From Vibrio casei (GTDB taxonomy: Bacteria; Pseudomonadota; Gammaproteobacteria; Enterobacterales; Vibrionaceae): 64,000 bases of DNA. This document shows, in pieces, positions 27,790 to 38,760 of this stretch. Positions within the stretch are counted from its first letter, which is position 1, and the number at the start of each line of letters is the position of its first letter. A program made the translations under genes and the position numbers. The notes beneath the pieces are model-generated. The model searched no databases, was not told where the DNA came from, and saw only the letters and a program-made list of their open reading frames with translations. The DNA is taken from assembly GCF_002218025.2 (NCBI RefSeq), contig NZ_AP018680.1:1116001-1180000 (forward strand), in the 5' to 3' direction.

Positions 27790-28536
27790 TTATTGAGCTT
27801 TACGTATTTGGATAATGACACCCATTAGTGGATTATCTAAATAATGTGTCTCTCCACTGCGAATTTGGCGTTTTTGCTGCATTCGGTAGCTATTTAAGAA
27901 ATCTTGAACTTCGACTTTGGGTTTAATCGGTTCAAGGTTTCCGACTTGTACCATGCCATCGTCATTTTCATCTGTTGCATCTAGAACAGAATTTTGCAAA
28001 ACCACTTCATTTTTTCCTGGTACGCGTAAATCTAAATTAGTCTGTAGATATAAGTAATGCTGAACATATACTTGAATCGTACCATCAAGTTCATTTAATG
28101 GCCTTTTTTCGATAGAAGTGGGTGTGCCATCTTCAGTAATCGCGCTTAAAGATCGACCATCAGGTGCATAGTTGCCTGAGAAATCTTGGCCAGCTTGAAT
28201 GTGAAGAATCGGTGCACGGCTAGGGCCACGATCGGTTTGACGCCAAGCAACATGAACTAATGGTTTAAAGCCAGCATGACGCTCCAGTGCTTCAAATTGA
28301 CGGTTTAGACGGTAATACCCACTTGGCAATAAGAACGCGCCATTTGAAGACATCATGTCCTTATCTCGATATGAAAAAGAACGCTCAAAATTAATTGGAT
28401 CAAGATCTTGAGGCCAAGCTTCATTGACTTGAGTGGGGGCAACATTGCGCTTAAAAATGATGACCTCGATGTCAAAAGATCGTGCAAGTGTTGGTAATGA
28501 AACAAAAACTAATAGGAAGATAATCAGTTTTTTCAT
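27790..28536 (-). CDS. csiV: CsiV-family periplasmic protein
   Basis: The 248-residue product has a cleavable signal peptide (MKKLIIFLLVFVSLPTLARS) and the conserved start of the mature part FDIEVIIFKRN. This family includes V. cholerae CsiV, a peptidoglycan-binding partner of LpoA that links to D-amino acid sensitivity. Its position downstream of mfd on the same strand is as in vibrios. Confidence 0.82.
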   Translation of the reverse strand: MKKLIIFLLVFVSLPTLARSFDIEVIIFKRNVAPTQVNEAWPQDLDPINFERSFSYRDKDMMSSNGAFLLPSGYYRLNRQFEALERHAGFKPLVHVAWRQTDRGPSRAPILHIQAGQDFSGNYAPDGRSLSAITEDGTPTSIEKRPLNELDGTIQVYVQHYLYLQTNLDLRVPGKNEVVLQNSVLDATDENDDGMVQVGNLEPIKPKVEVQDFLNSYRMQQKRQIRSGETHYLDNPLMGVIIQIRKAQ

Positions 28537-28668
28537 TGGTGCTCCATAATCAAAGGTGTATATCGATTCACGATATGCACCTTAGTTAGTAAATGTATTG
28601 GTATAAAATTAATGAGCGACTTATTCAAATTGTTAAAATGAATCAAGTAGCTCTGATTAATTAAATCG

Positions 28669-31600
28669 TTATCCTGCTTTTGGTAGCCGGTTTTGCTGAA
28701 ATTGAGTTAATAAGTCATTGATGAAGCTAACGCGTTCACGTCTATCTGCTAATGGTACAATAAACTTGAACTTAGTGGGTCCTTCCATCGCAAATTTTTT
28801 CGGTGCTGATTGAAGTAGTTTAACCAAAAATGCAGGATTAATGTCTGCCGTTGGTAAGAATTCAATGTAACCGCCTTTATCATGTGCTTCGATTTTTTTC
28901 GCTTTTATTCTCGCCGCTTGGAGTTTCATTTGGCTTATCACTAATAAGTTTTTTGCAGCGTCTGGCAGTGTACCAAATCGGTCAATCAATTCTACTTTCA
29001 TTTCAGTGAGTTCATCTTCATTGCTGACACTGGCAATACGTTTGTACATGGATAAACGTGTATTAATATCAGGAATGTAGTCATCTGGTAGTAATGCCGG
29101 TAGGCGTAATTCGACTTCAGTTTGTTCTCGTAAAAGCTCATCTAATGATAATTCTTTGCCTTCTTTAAGTGCGTTCACGGCTTGTTCAAGCATTTCCATG
29201 TACAAAGAAAAACCAACAGATTGAATTTGGCCACTTTGCTCATCACCGAGTAATTCACCCGCGCCACGAATTTCTAAGTCGTGTGTTGCAAGGGTGAAAC
29301 CGGCCCCTAAATCTTCAAGTGATGCAATGGCATCAAGGCGTTTTACGGCATCCTTACTTAAGGCTTTAGGATGTGGTGTTAATAAATATGCATAGGCTTG
29401 GTGATGAGAACGACCTACTCGGCCACGTAATTGGTGAAGCTGCGCTAAGCCTAGTTTATCTGCTCTGTCCATGATGATAGTATTTGCCGTCGGGACATCA
29501 ATGCCCGTCTCAATAATGGTAGTACAAACCAGTAAATTGAAGCGTTGGTGATAGAAATCATTCATGATGCTTTCTAGTTCGCGTTCACGCATTTGACCAT
29601 GTGCAGTGGTAACCCGTGCTTCTGGAATGAGTTTAGCGAGATCGTCGGCGACTTTATCAATAGTTTCAACTTGGTTATGCAAAAAGTAAACTTGGCCACC
29701 ACGCATAACTTCACGTAACACGGCTTCTTGGATCACGCTGTCTTCACTTTGGCGAACAAACGTCTTAATTGCTAAACGTCTGGCTGGTGGTGTGGCGATG
29801 ATCGATAAATCACGCATGCCACTCATCGCCATATTTAGCGTTCGTGGGATTGGTGTTGCGGTTAAGGTCAGAATATCGACATCGGCACGCATGGCTTTCA
29901 TTTTTTCTTTTTGACGGACACCAAACCGATGCTCTTCATCGACCACTAATAGCCCTAAATCGCGAAATTTAATATCATCTTGTAACAGTTTATGTGTTCC
30001 GATAATGATATCGACTTTGCCCTCAGCAAGGTCTATTAAGATTTGTTTTTGTTCCTTAGCTGATTTAAAACGAGAAAGCACTTCAACTCGTATTGGTAAG
30101 TTAGCAAATCGATCACGGAAATTTTCAAAGTGTTGCTGAGCAAGTAAGGTGGTTGGTACTAAAACGGCCACTTGCTTACTGTTATCGACGGCAAGGAAGG
30201 TTGCTCGCATGGCGACTTCTGTTTTACCAAAACCAACATCGCCACATACTAATCGGTCCATTGCTTTGGCTTGGCACATGTCAGAAAGTACAGCATTAAT
30301 CGCCGTAGATTGATCGTCGGTTTCTTCAAAGGGGAAGGTGGATTTAAAGTTAACGTATTGCTCACGGTCATGAATAAACTTAAAGCCTTTTTTGACTTCG
30401 CGCTTAGCGTAAACATCGAGTAATTCAGCGGCGACATCACGAACTTTTTCTGCGGCTTTTTGACGTGCTCGGTTCCACGCATCGCTGCCTAATTTATGTA
30501 ATGGTGCGGTATCTTCAGCGCCACCAGAATAACGGCTGATGAGATTTAATGACGATACTGGCACATAAAGTTTGGCATTATTGAGATATTCGAGCGTGAC
30601 GTATTCCGTGGTGAGCCCACCGGCTTCTAGGGTTTGCAGTCCAATATAGCGACCAATACCGTGATCAAGGTGAACGACAGGCTGCCCTGGTTTTAGCTCA
30701 GCAAGATGCCTAATGATGGTATCACTATTGACGGCTTTTTTATCTTTTCTACGACGCTGGATAACTCGGTCGCCAAGCACATCACTTTCACAAATGAAGA
30801 CAAAGTCTGGGCCATGATGAATAAATCCATGTTCGGTGGAACCCAGAACCAAGGTATATTTATCCTTTGATTGTAAAGCTTGCCCTAGGCTATCAAATTC
30901 TTTTGGCCGAATTTTGATATGGCTAAGTAGTTCGTTGAGAGCCTCACGACGCCCTTCCGATTCAACAGAAAAAACGATCTTTCCGATTGGGTTCTCGACA
31001 GCGTATTGTTCAAGATATTGACGAAGCTCGGAAAGGGGTTCTTTTAATTGATGCTGAGCATGCAGGTTTGGTAATGGGCTGAAAGGGGCATTAACGCGCC
31101 CAGCTTTTTCTTGAATAGGATCAATAGAAAGTAACCCTTGAGGCATACTTTTAAAGTAACCAAAAAGCTCATCTTTTTTTAGCCAGAGTTCGTTCGGCTC
31201 CAGTAATGGGCGTAATGGGTCTACTCTACGTTGATCATAGCGGTAATCTACATCCGCTAAGAAGTGATCAATAGTGGCTTCAAGATCGCCTAAGGTCAGT
31301 AACAGTGTGTTATCGGGTAAGTAGTCGAATAAGGTGTCGGTGTGCTCAAAAAATAACGGCTGCCAATATTCAATACCGGCAGGCCAAATACCTTTCGAAA
31401 CTTGCATGTACACCGATTCAGGTTCTCGTCTGGCTTCAAAGCGTTGACGCCACCGAATTCTAAAATCTTCTATTGCTGATTCCGTCGTTGGGAACTCGTG
31501 CGCTGGTAATAACCGAATTTCGTTGATGTCTTCAATAGTGCGTTGGGTTTCAGCGTCGAACGTACGAATGCTGTCGATTTCATCATCAAAAAAATCAATT

Positions 31601-32163
31601 CGATAAGGGTTATCACACCCCATAGGGAATAAATCAATGATCGAGCCGCGGCTGGCATATTCACCAGGGCCAAACACTTGGTCGGCATGGCGGTAGCCAG
31701 ATTTTTCAAGCTGCATGCGTAGTTTGTCTAGCGAATATAAGTCGCCATTTTTCACCATCAATGTCGTTTTCAGCAAATACTCTTTTGGAGACTGGCGCTG
31801 TAATAATGTGCTGATTGGAATGATGATAAGGCCCGATTGCTGAGTCGGAAGTTGGTAAAGCTGGGCAATACGGTCTGAAATAATGTCTTGATGAGGCGAA
31901 AAGTTATCGTAAGGCAACGTTTCCCAATCCGGAAAGAGTGACACTGAATGAGTCGTGAATTGTGAAACTTCATGATGAAGCTTTATTGCCATTTGGTGGT
32001 CAGGTACAGCAAGCAATGTTACGCCAGCATGCTTTTGAGAAAGCTCGGCAATGGTTAAGGCGAGTGCGCCACCCATAAGTTGGCCAATGTGCTTCTTGTC
32101 GCCTTCTTTTTCCGGTAAAGGCAGTGTCAATAAAGTGGTCTTATTTGATGATGTTTCAGACAT
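28669..32163 (-). CDS. mfd: Transcription-repair coupling factor Mfd
   Basis: The 1164-residue protein has an N-terminal UvrB-homology part, an RNA-polymerase-interacting domain (about 480-550, PVVHLDHGIGRYIGLQ), a SF2 translocase core (GDVGFGKTEVAMRATF; VVDEEHRFG) and a TRCF C-terminal domain. It displaces stalled RNA polymerase and recruits UvrA. Complete and of usual length. It is divergent from lolC across a 228-bp gap with no other gene. Confidence 0.97.
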   Translation of the reverse strand: MSETSSNKTTLLTLPLPEKEGDKKHIGQLMGGALALTIAELSQKHAGVTLLAVPDHQMAIKLHHEVSQFTTHSVSLFPDWETLPYDNFSPHQDIISDRIAQLYQLPTQQSGLIIIPISTLLQRQSPKEYLLKTTLMVKNGDLYSLDKLRMQLEKSGYRHADQVFGPGEYASRGSIIDLFPMGCDNPYRIDFFDDEIDSIRTFDAETQRTIEDINEIRLLPAHEFPTTESAIEDFRIRWRQRFEARREPESVYMQVSKGIWPAGIEYWQPLFFEHTDTLFDYLPDNTLLLTLGDLEATIDHFLADVDYRYDQRRVDPLRPLLEPNELWLKKDELFGYFKSMPQGLLSIDPIQEKAGRVNAPFSPLPNLHAQHQLKEPLSELRQYLEQYAVENPIGKIVFSVESEGRREALNELLSHIKIRPKEFDSLGQALQSKDKYTLVLGSTEHGFIHHGPDFVFICESDVLGDRVIQRRRKDKKAVNSDTIIRHLAELKPGQPVVHLDHGIGRYIGLQTLEAGGLTTEYVTLEYLNNAKLYVPVSSLNLISRYSGGAEDTAPLHKLGSDAWNRARQKAAEKVRDVAAELLDVYAKREVKKGFKFIHDREQYVNFKSTFPFEETDDQSTAINAVLSDMCQAKAMDRLVCGDVGFGKTEVAMRATFLAVDNSKQVAVLVPTTLLAQQHFENFRDRFANLPIRVEVLSRFKSAKEQKQILIDLAEGKVDIIIGTHKLLQDDIKFRDLGLLVVDEEHRFGVRQKEKMKAMRADVDILTLTATPIPRTLNMAMSGMRDLSIIATPPARRLAIKTFVRQSEDSVIQEAVLREVMRGGQVYFLHNQVETIDKVADDLAKLIPEARVTTAHGQMRERELESIMNDFYHQRFNLLVCTTIIETGIDVPTANTIIMDRADKLGLAQLHQLRGRVGRSHHQAYAYLLTPHPKALSKDAVKRLDAIASLEDLGAGFTLATHDLEIRGAGELLGDEQSGQIQSVGFSLYMEMLEQAVNALKEGKELSLDELLREQTEVELRLPALLPDDYIPDINTRLSMYKRIASVSNEDELTEMKVELIDRFGTLPDAAKNLLVISQMKLQAARIKAKKIEAHDKGGYIEFLPTADINPAFLVKLLQSAPKKFAMEGPTKFKFIVPLADRRERVSFINDLLTQFQQNRLPKAG

Positions 32164-32391
32164 AATTTGATTGGGCTTTTATAAATTGAGAATGCAATCG
32201 AATTTGAACAAACACGCTCTAGAGACGATTATTTCTTCTGATTATCGCTATGTGGCACAACTAATCAAGGGGAACACTAAAATTGATGCCAGAAGTTCGT
32301 CAATTCTTACTTTGTTATTGGTAAATCGTTCAGACAATCGTTATTCTCTGTTTTCATTATTTTTCTTCATTACTTTATCTAGGATACGTGC

Positions 32392-33615
32392 ATGTTTCAT
32401 CCAGTATCGGCCTTTATTGGTTTGCGATATTTAAAAGGTCGTTCAGGGGATAAATTCAGCCGATTTGTGTCGTATATGTCGACAGCAGGCATTTCGATTG
32501 GTGTTTTATCTTTGGTAACGGTTTTATCAGTAATGAATGGGTTTGAAGGCCAATTAAAGCAAAAAATTCTTGGGGTATTACCACAAGCGGTTGTCAGTCA
32601 AGGTGATGATCGTACTCCGTTTGAACCGACTCCCCCGACCTTCCTTAAACAGATTCCCCATGTGGAACGTATTTCCCCGATTGTTCGTAGTGAAGCGATC
32701 ATTCAAAGTGCTTCCAAACTCAGTGCAGGATTAATGATCGGTATTGAGCCCCGTGAAGACGACCCGCTTGCCCAGAGAATGATGATGGGCAATATGTCGA
32801 ATTTAAGTGCGGGGGATTACCATGTATTTTTAGGCCATTCATTGGCTCGAATTTTGAACGTGAATCTTGGTGATAAAGTGCGTTTAATGGTGACGAATGC
32901 CAGCCAGTTTACCCCATTAGGGCGGATACCAAGCCAACGTAACTTTACTGTTTCAGGCATATTCAATACTGGTTCGGATGTTGATGCGATGTTGATGGTG
33001 ACCAATATTGAAGATGGGGGGCGCTTACTGCGTTATTCTAAAAACACAATGTCTGGTTGGCGTTTATTTTTTGATGATCCGTTCGTCGTGGCCGATTTAT
33101 CGCAGAAAGTGAAGTCAGATAATATTTTACCCAATAACTGGAATTGGTCAGATTGGCGCGATCAACGTGGTGAGCTTTTTCAAGCCGTACGAATGGAAAA
33201 AAATATGATGGGCTTAATGTTAGGGCTGATTATTGCCGTTGCTGCATTTAATATTATTTCAGCCTTGATTATGGTGGTGATGGAAAAACAATCAGAAGTG
33301 GCGATTTTAAAGACTCAAGGGATGACGAATCATCAAATTCTTGCCATTTTTATGGTTCAAGGGGCAAGTAGTGGCGTGATTGGTTCGATTGTCGGCGGGA
33401 TATTGGGAACATTACTTGCCGCCAATCTTAATGCCGTTATGAATACGTTAGGTTTTTCATTATTTGCATCCGGCACTGAGTTGCCAGTTGTGATTTCACC
33501 CGTACAAATTTTGGTGGTTATCCTTCTTGCCATCGCGCTCAGTCTTTTGGCAACGTTATTTCCTTCTTATCGCGCGGCATCAGTGAAACCGGCAGAGGCG
33601 TTGCGTTATGAGTAA
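32392..33615 (+). CDS. lolC: Lipoprotein-releasing ABC transporter permease LolC
   Basis: The 407-residue protein has an N-terminal membrane segment, a long periplasmic domain (about 45-265) and three C-terminal membrane helices with the FtsX-type fold (AAFNIISALIMVVMEKQSEVAIL). With LolD and LolE it extracts lipoproteins from the inner membrane and hands them to LolA. Confidence 0.93.
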   Translation: MFHPVSAFIGLRYLKGRSGDKFSRFVSYMSTAGISIGVLSLVTVLSVMNGFEGQLKQKILGVLPQAVVSQGDDRTPFEPTPPTFLKQIPHVERISPIVRSEAIIQSASKLSAGLMIGIEPREDDPLAQRMMMGNMSNLSAGDYHVFLGHSLARILNVNLGDKVRLMVTNASQFTPLGRIPSQRNFTVSGIFNTGSDVDAMLMVTNIEDGGRLLRYSKNTMSGWRLFFDDPFVVADLSQKVKSDNILPNNWNWSDWRDQRGELFQAVRMEKNMMGLMLGLIIAVAAFNIISALIMVVMEKQSEVAILKTQGMTNHQILAIFMVQGASSGVIGSIVGGILGTLLAANLNAVMNTLGFSLFASGTELPVVISPVQILVVILLAIALSLLATLFPSYRAASVKPAEALRYE

Positions 33616-33708
33616 TGCTCCCTTTTGTCTTTTTGATTTCGATGTTTGCGATGTTAATTTTTTCAATGTCACCGTGCGTCAAACATCGGTGCTACAAGGC
33701 TACTCAAT

Positions 33709-34422
33709 ATGAAACCTTTATTAAGCTGTCAGCAAATTAGTAAAACGTACCGTGAAGGCCACTTAGAAACCGAGGTTCTTAAAGGGGTTAGCCTTGAAGT
33801 TCATAAAGGCGATTTTCTAGCTATTGTTGGATCGTCAGGGTCTGGAAAAAGTACCTTGTTGCATATCTTAGGGGCACTGGATAATGCCACCCATGGTGAC
33901 GTGCAGTTATTTGAGCAATCATTGCTGAGTTTATCCGCAAATAAACAAGCCAAGCTTCGTAATCAACACATTGGTTTTGTGTATCAATTTCACCATCTTC
34001 TCGCCGATTTTACTGCCTTAGAAAATGTTGCAATGCCTTTATTGATTGGCAAAATGAAAGCGAATGAGGCAAAAGAAAAAGCCAAAGCGGTGTTGGAAAA
34101 AGTAGGGTTGGCTCATCGTTTAGAACATAGACCTTCAGAATTGTCGGGTGGTGAGAGGCAGCGCGTTGCCATTGCGCGCGCATTGGTGAATCAACCCGAT
34201 TTAGTATTAGCCGATGAACCTACGGGGAATTTAGATCAAAAAACGGCGTTGGAAATTTACGACTTAATGCGCCAATTAAATCAAGATTTTGGTACGGCAT
34301 TCTTGGTGGTGACGCATGATGCGAATTTAGCATCAAAAATGGATAAGCAATTTGCGATGCAAGATGGCATTTTGAACTGGCAACTGCAACCTGATGCTTA
34401 TTCTGAGTTGGTGAGTGAATAA
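33709..34422 (+). CDS. lolD: Lipoprotein-releasing ABC ATPase LolD
   Basis: The 237-residue ABC ATPase shows Walker [10 protein letters not shown] (about 42-50), the signature [15 protein letters not shown] and Walker [13 protein letters not shown]. The segment [21 protein letters not shown] is the LolD-type Q-loop that contacts the permeases. Energises lipoprotein release. Confidence 0.96.
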   Translation: MKPLLSCQQISKTYREGHLETEVLKGVSLEVHKGDFLAIVGSSGSGKSTLLHILGALDNATHGDVQLFEQSLLSLSANKQAKLRNQHIGFVYQFHHLLADFTALENVAMPLLIGKMKANEAKEKAKAVLEKVGLAHRLEHRPSELSGGERQRVAIARALVNQPDLVLADEPTGNLDQKTALEIYDLMRQLNQDFGTAFLVVTHDANLASKMDKQFAMQDGILNWQLQPDAYSELVSE

Positions 34423-34424
34423 CG

Positions 34425-35672
34425 ATGTTTTTATCCATGTTTATCGGCTCTAAGTTTAGCCGAGCAAAAGAGCGGAATAAGTTGGTTTCTTTTATTTCTT
34501 TCTCATCCACCATTGGTATTGCAGTGGGTGTTGCTGTGATCATTATTGGTCTTTCTGCAATGAATGGCTTTGAGCGTGAATTAGAAAATCGAGTGCTGTC
34601 GGTTATTCCTCAAGCGGAAATTGAAGGAGTACGAGCCCCGATTGACGACTGGCATCAAATTGTTCGTATCGCTAATAAGAATAAAGAAGTAAAAGCTGCT
34701 GCACCGTATGTTCGTTTTACGGCCTTGTTAGAACGTGGAAGCAAACTGAAAGCAGTTGAAGTGCGTTCGGTGGATGCGGATTTTGAGCGCGCGGTCTCTA
34801 GCTTGTCTAATTATGTTGATAAAGATGCCTGGCAAAATTTTCGTGCGGGCGAAAATCAAATTATTTTAGGAAAAGGTGTGGCCGATAAGCTGAATGTTAA
34901 GGTTGGCGATTCAGTGACCGTGTTAATCCCACCGGCAGGTAGTAATGCTAATGAATTGCAGTTAAGTTCACCGAAACGGGTTCGTTTGAAAGTGACGGGG
35001 TTATTGAGTCTTGGTGGGCAAATTGATCATGGTTTAGTGTTGATTCCACTTGAAGATGGGCAGCAATATCTCAATATGGGTAATGGCGTCACGGGGATAT
35101 CGTTAAAGGTTTCATCGGTGTTTGAAGCCGATAGAATTGTGCGAGAAGTGGGTGTGAATGTACCCGTTTATGCTTATTTAAAAAGTTGGAAGGAAAAATA
35201 CGGCTTTTTGCATCATGACATTCAAATGGTTCGCACTATTATGTATTTAGTGATGGTGCTAGTGATTGGCGTGGCGAGCTTTAATATTGTGTCGACCTTG
35301 ATGATGGCCGTGAAAGATCGCGCCGCCGACATTGCTATTTTAAGAACTATGGGGGCCAGCGATGGTCTGATTAAACGTATTTTTGTTTGGTATGGCGTGC
35401 TTTCTGGTGTGTTGGGCAGTGTGATTGGTAGTGTTATTGGTGTTACCGTTGCGTTTAATTTAACGCCAATCATCAAAGGGATAGAAGCCTTGGTTGGTCA
35501 TCAGTTCTTGTCCGGTGATATTTATTTTATTGACTTTCTACCTTCGCAAGTTGCTTGGCCTGATGTCTTTTTAGTTTCAGGGACGGCGATTACGTTAAGT
35601 CTACTCGCTACTTGGTACCCTGCATCACGCGCGAGTCATTTAAATCCAGCGACGGTATTGAGTGCAAAATAA
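34425..35672 (+). CDS. lolE: Lipoprotein-releasing ABC transporter permease LolE
   Basis: The 415-residue paralogue of LolC has the same layout: one N-terminal helix, a periplasmic domain and three C-terminal helices (SFNIVSTLMMAVKDRAADIAIL). It begins 2 bp after lolD. LolE binds the lipoprotein substrate. The pair distinguishes this from the single-permease LolF type. Confidence 0.93.
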   Translation: MFLSMFIGSKFSRAKERNKLVSFISFSSTIGIAVGVAVIIIGLSAMNGFERELENRVLSVIPQAEIEGVRAPIDDWHQIVRIANKNKEVKAAAPYVRFTALLERGSKLKAVEVRSVDADFERAVSSLSNYVDKDAWQNFRAGENQIILGKGVADKLNVKVGDSVTVLIPPAGSNANELQLSSPKRVRLKVTGLLSLGGQIDHGLVLIPLEDGQQYLNMGNGVTGISLKVSSVFEADRIVREVGVNVPVYAYLKSWKEKYGFLHHDIQMVRTIMYLVMVLVIGVASFNIVSTLMMAVKDRAADIAILRTMGASDGLIKRIFVWYGVLSGVLGSVIGSVIGVTVAFNLTPIIKGIEALVGHQFLSGDIYFIDFLPSQVAWPDVFLVSGTAITLSLLATWYPASRASHLNPATVLSAK

Positions 35673-35751
35673 CGATACATTGGGTTGAGCATACTAAGAT
35701 TCATATAGACAGTTTCTATTGTATGGTATGAATAAAAGTTGTCTCAAAAAA

Positions 35752-35805
35752 AAGAGTGCTATCAAGATGGTTCATTACGAACTTTAACTTGGTAGCACTT
35801 TTTTA
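35752..35805. terminator. Terminator after lolE
   Basis: AAAGAGTGCTATCAAG and CTTGGTAGCACTTTTTT form a stem with one mismatch and flanking A- and T-tracts. Confidence 0.75.
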
Positions 35806-35901
35806 TTTCCCTTTAGGAAGGGAGCATTTAAAAACTGAATTTTGGTGTGTTATTGAGTTAACTTGCGCTGAGTGAACGGCATTTAACGAATTTGAACACT
35901 A

Positions 35902-36411
35902 TTATCTTGAGCGTCGTTTTTTCCAACTGCGAACAACGGAATAGCGCCATAGTCCTTGAATACCAAAATAACCAATAGTTGCTAATACCGCGCCACATAC
36001 GAAACAACCTAATAACAGAGGTGGGGCGATAGTATTGATTTGTTCTACGAAGAAATTCCACGTCAATTCAAAATGGAAATTTTGGGTTGGGTTGTGCAAG
36101 ATCCAAGAGCCAACACGATACGCAAAATAGAATAAAAAAGGCATGGTGATGGGATTAGTTACCCACACTAAAGCAACCGATAACGGTAAGTTAACACCGC
36201 ACATAATCGCAGCACCAGAAGCCATAAGCATTTGGCTAGGGAGTGGAATGAATGCAATAAATAAACCCACCGCAAAAGCACCTGCCGCAGAATGGCGATT
36301 CAAAGACCATAAATTTGGATTGTATAAAACGTTTCCAAATATTTTTAATGCTTTTTGGTTTTTTATCGTTTCATGGTTAGGCATGAAACGTTGTAGTAAT
36401 TTTTTTGGCAT
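35902..36411 (-). CDS. DUF2062 membrane protein
   Basis: The 169-residue protein has four hydrophobic stretches and the DUF2062 block SAAGAFAVGLFIAFIPLPSQ with VALVWVTNPITMPFLFYFA. Its biochemical role is unknown. It is divergent from comEC with only a few base pairs between starts, so the two promoters overlap each other's reading frames. Confidence 0.85.
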   Translation of the reverse strand: MPKKLLQRFMPNHETIKNQKALKIFGNVLYNPNLWSLNRHSAAGAFAVGLFIAFIPLPSQMLMASGAAIMCGVNLPLSVALVWVTNPITMPFLFYFAYRVGSWILHNPTQNFHFELTWNFFVEQINTIAPPLLLGCFVCGAVLATIGYFGIQGLWRYSVVRSWKKRRSR

Positions 36412-36417
36412 AAGTGG

Positions 36418-38730
36418 GTGGCTCGTATTAATCGCAATTTAAATATGATCGGATTTATGCTTAGTGTCGCAAGTGGTGTGCTATGGTCAAGCATGCCAAC
36501 ATCAATATGGCTGCTGCCGATTGTAGTACTATTTCTAGTTCTTTACCTCACTAATTCCGCACAATGGGCGATGGGGGCAATAATCGGTTGTGCCGTGGTG
36601 ATATTGCACGCCAATTTATTTAAAGATCGAACCTCTTTACTTTTCCAACATGGTGAGAAAATAACCTTGCAGGGGAAAGTGGTTAATCTTTACCAGCCAA
36701 CGGATCACGGTGGTCAATTTACGTTTTTAGTCGACCAAATAGATGAAAGTAAGGTGCCTTTTGGGCTAAGGCCAACTATTCAGGTATTTGAATCTTCATT
36801 TTCAGATCAAATTTACACACCTCAACTGGGTGAGTATTGGCAACTGCATGTTTCAATAAAACCGATTATTGGGCGTTTGAACGATGCAGGTTTTGACAGT
36901 GAACAATATTATGTCGCTAATAGTTGGAGCGGTAAAGCAGTTATTGAATCTAGCCACCCAGATAACCACAAAATTTCACCGAGTTCTTCTTGGCGTTTAT
37001 GGTTGCATGGGAAAGTGGCTTCTCAAAGCCATGATCTTCCTGCCTTTGCTTATCTATTGGCGCTAGGCTTTGGTGATCGTAGTTATATTGAATCGGAGCA
37101 GTGGCAGCAACTCAAAGACACTGGGCTATCGCATCTTATGGCCATTTCGGGGCTGCATATTGGGTTGGCTATGTTGATTGGCTGGTGGGTGGGTATTGCA
37201 GCTCGAATCGTATTATCACAATGTTCGTTATTTAATTACCGCAGTTATGCTTATTTTCCTCTGATTCTTTCTGGTTTATTGGCCTTATTCTATGCTTATT
37301 TAGCAGGGTTTTCGTTGCCCACGGAACGTGCGTTGATCATGGGAGGGGCTTTTCTTTTTATGAAGGCGATGCGACTTTATTGGGCAAGCTGGCAGGTTTT
37401 ATTATATAGCCTATGCTTTATACTCGCTTTGGATCCATTTTCTATTTTACAAGTCAGCTTCTGGTTGTCGTTTTATGCCATTCTTATTATTTACTTATCG
37501 CTTTGGTTTATTTGGCCTTCTTCTCATTTTTGGGTGCAAAAAATACGCAGTATTCTTATTGTACAAATGGGTATTTTTATTGGTTTATCACCGTTAAGTA
37601 TTATCATTTTTGGGGGAATCAGTTGGATTTCTCCTTTCGTTAATATTGTTGTGATTCCATGGGTAAGTGTTGTGACGGTACCACTATTATTCATATCGTT
37701 ATTCATTACCGCGATCACAGGGCTATGGAATGATGTGGATTCTGCTTTTATTTGGCAGTGGGTTGATGTTTCTTTAAGGCCTGTCTTATGGGTACTAGAA
37801 CGGAGCTCTGGCGTGTGGGTAAACATGCCTATATGGTGTGGCTATGGGGTTTTCTTATTCAGTATCTCGCTTGTGTTATTACGCTTTCGTTGGCACTTTT
37901 CGGTTATGGCACTTTGGTTGGGTTTTTTGTGTGTATTGATTTTTCCTATTAAACCTGAACCAAAGTGGCGAATTGATATGTTGGATGTAGCACAAGGCTT
38001 GGCCATATTAATTAGTCAGCATGGGAAGTGGGTTTTATATGATACTGGTGTTAATTGGCCGGGTGGGAGCATGGCGCAATCCGTTATTATTCCGACCTTA
38101 CAGAGAAAGGGCATTCATCAGCTTGATGGCTTCGTGATTAGTCATACCGATTCTGATCATGCAGGTGGGCGTACCGTAGTAGAAGATCAATTAAACCCCA
38201 AGTGGAAAAGAAGCAGTGAGAATATAGCTGGTTATCAGCCTTGTGTTCAGGGGGAATCTTGGCGTTGGGGTGAATTGCAGTTTGAAGCGCTGTGGCCCCC
38301 AAAAAGGGTTGATCGAGCGTACAATCCTCATTCTTGTGTTATTCAGATTACCGATGGTGATTTTTCTTTATTGCTGACGGGCGATATCGATGCGATTTCT
38401 GAGATCTTAATTGCCCGTCAATACCCTGACCTACAAGCTCAAGTGATGTCAGTGCCACATCATGGTAGCCGTACATCGTCGCTATTTTCTTTTATTGAAG
38501 CCGTAGAACCTGAGCTAGCGCTTGCGTCGGTGGCGAAAAATAACCAATGGAATTTACCCGCAAAGGATGTGGTAGAACGATATCAACAGCAAGGGATAAG
38601 ATGGTTGGATACGGGAAATGCAGGCGCAATATCCATTTCGGTTTATGAAAAACAATGGTTGATTGAGAAAAAGAGAGGAAACCAATATGAGCCTTGGTAT
38701 AGGCAGATTGTTCGTAAAGGGTTAGAATGA
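36418..38730 (+). CDS. comEC: DNA internalization channel ComEC/Rec2
   Basis: The 770-residue inner-membrane protein has an N-terminal OB-like domain (about 60-170), the ComEC competence membrane core (GLSHLMAISGLHIGLAML; FSLPTERALIMGG), and a C-terminal metallo-beta-lactamase-like domain (VISHTDSDHAGG; VPHHGSRTSS). It carries single-stranded DNA into the cytosol during transformation. Start is a GTG at 36418; an ATG at 36445 is possible. It is the only competence gene seen here. Confidence 0.92.
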   Translation: MARINRNLNMIGFMLSVASGVLWSSMPTSIWLLPIVVLFLVLYLTNSAQWAMGAIIGCAVVILHANLFKDRTSLLFQHGEKITLQGKVVNLYQPTDHGGQFTFLVDQIDESKVPFGLRPTIQVFESSFSDQIYTPQLGEYWQLHVSIKPIIGRLNDAGFDSEQYYVANSWSGKAVIESSHPDNHKISPSSSWRLWLHGKVASQSHDLPAFAYLLALGFGDRSYIESEQWQQLKDTGLSHLMAISGLHIGLAMLIGWWVGIAARIVLSQCSLFNYRSYAYFPLILSGLLALFYAYLAGFSLPTERALIMGGAFLFMKAMRLYWASWQVLLYSLCFILALDPFSILQVSFWLSFYAILIIYLSLWFIWPSSHFWVQKIRSILIVQMGIFIGLSPLSIIIFGGISWISPFVNIVVIPWVSVVTVPLLFISLFITAITGLWNDVDSAFIWQWVDVSLRPVLWVLERSSGVWVNMPIWCGYGVFLFSISLVLLRFRWHFSVMALWLGFLCVLIFPIKPEPKWRIDMLDVAQGLAILISQHGKWVLYDTGVNWPGGSMAQSVIIPTLQRKGIHQLDGFVISHTDSDHAGGRTVVEDQLNPKWKRSSENIAGYQPCVQGESWRWGELQFEALWPPKRVDRAYNPHSCVIQITDGDFSLLLTGDIDAISEILIARQYPDLQAQVMSVPHHGSRTSSLFSFIEAVEPELALASVAKNNQWNLPAKDVVERYQQQGIRWLDTGNAGAISISVYEKQWLIEKKRGNQYEPWYRQIVRKGLE

Positions 38731-38760
38731 GGGCAATTGTCTAATTAAAATTAAGCCTTT

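Noticed and set aside
32171..32434. 87-codon plus-strand frame before lolC
   Set aside because: Overlaps the lolC start in another frame and covers the divergent mfd/lolC promoter region; no support.
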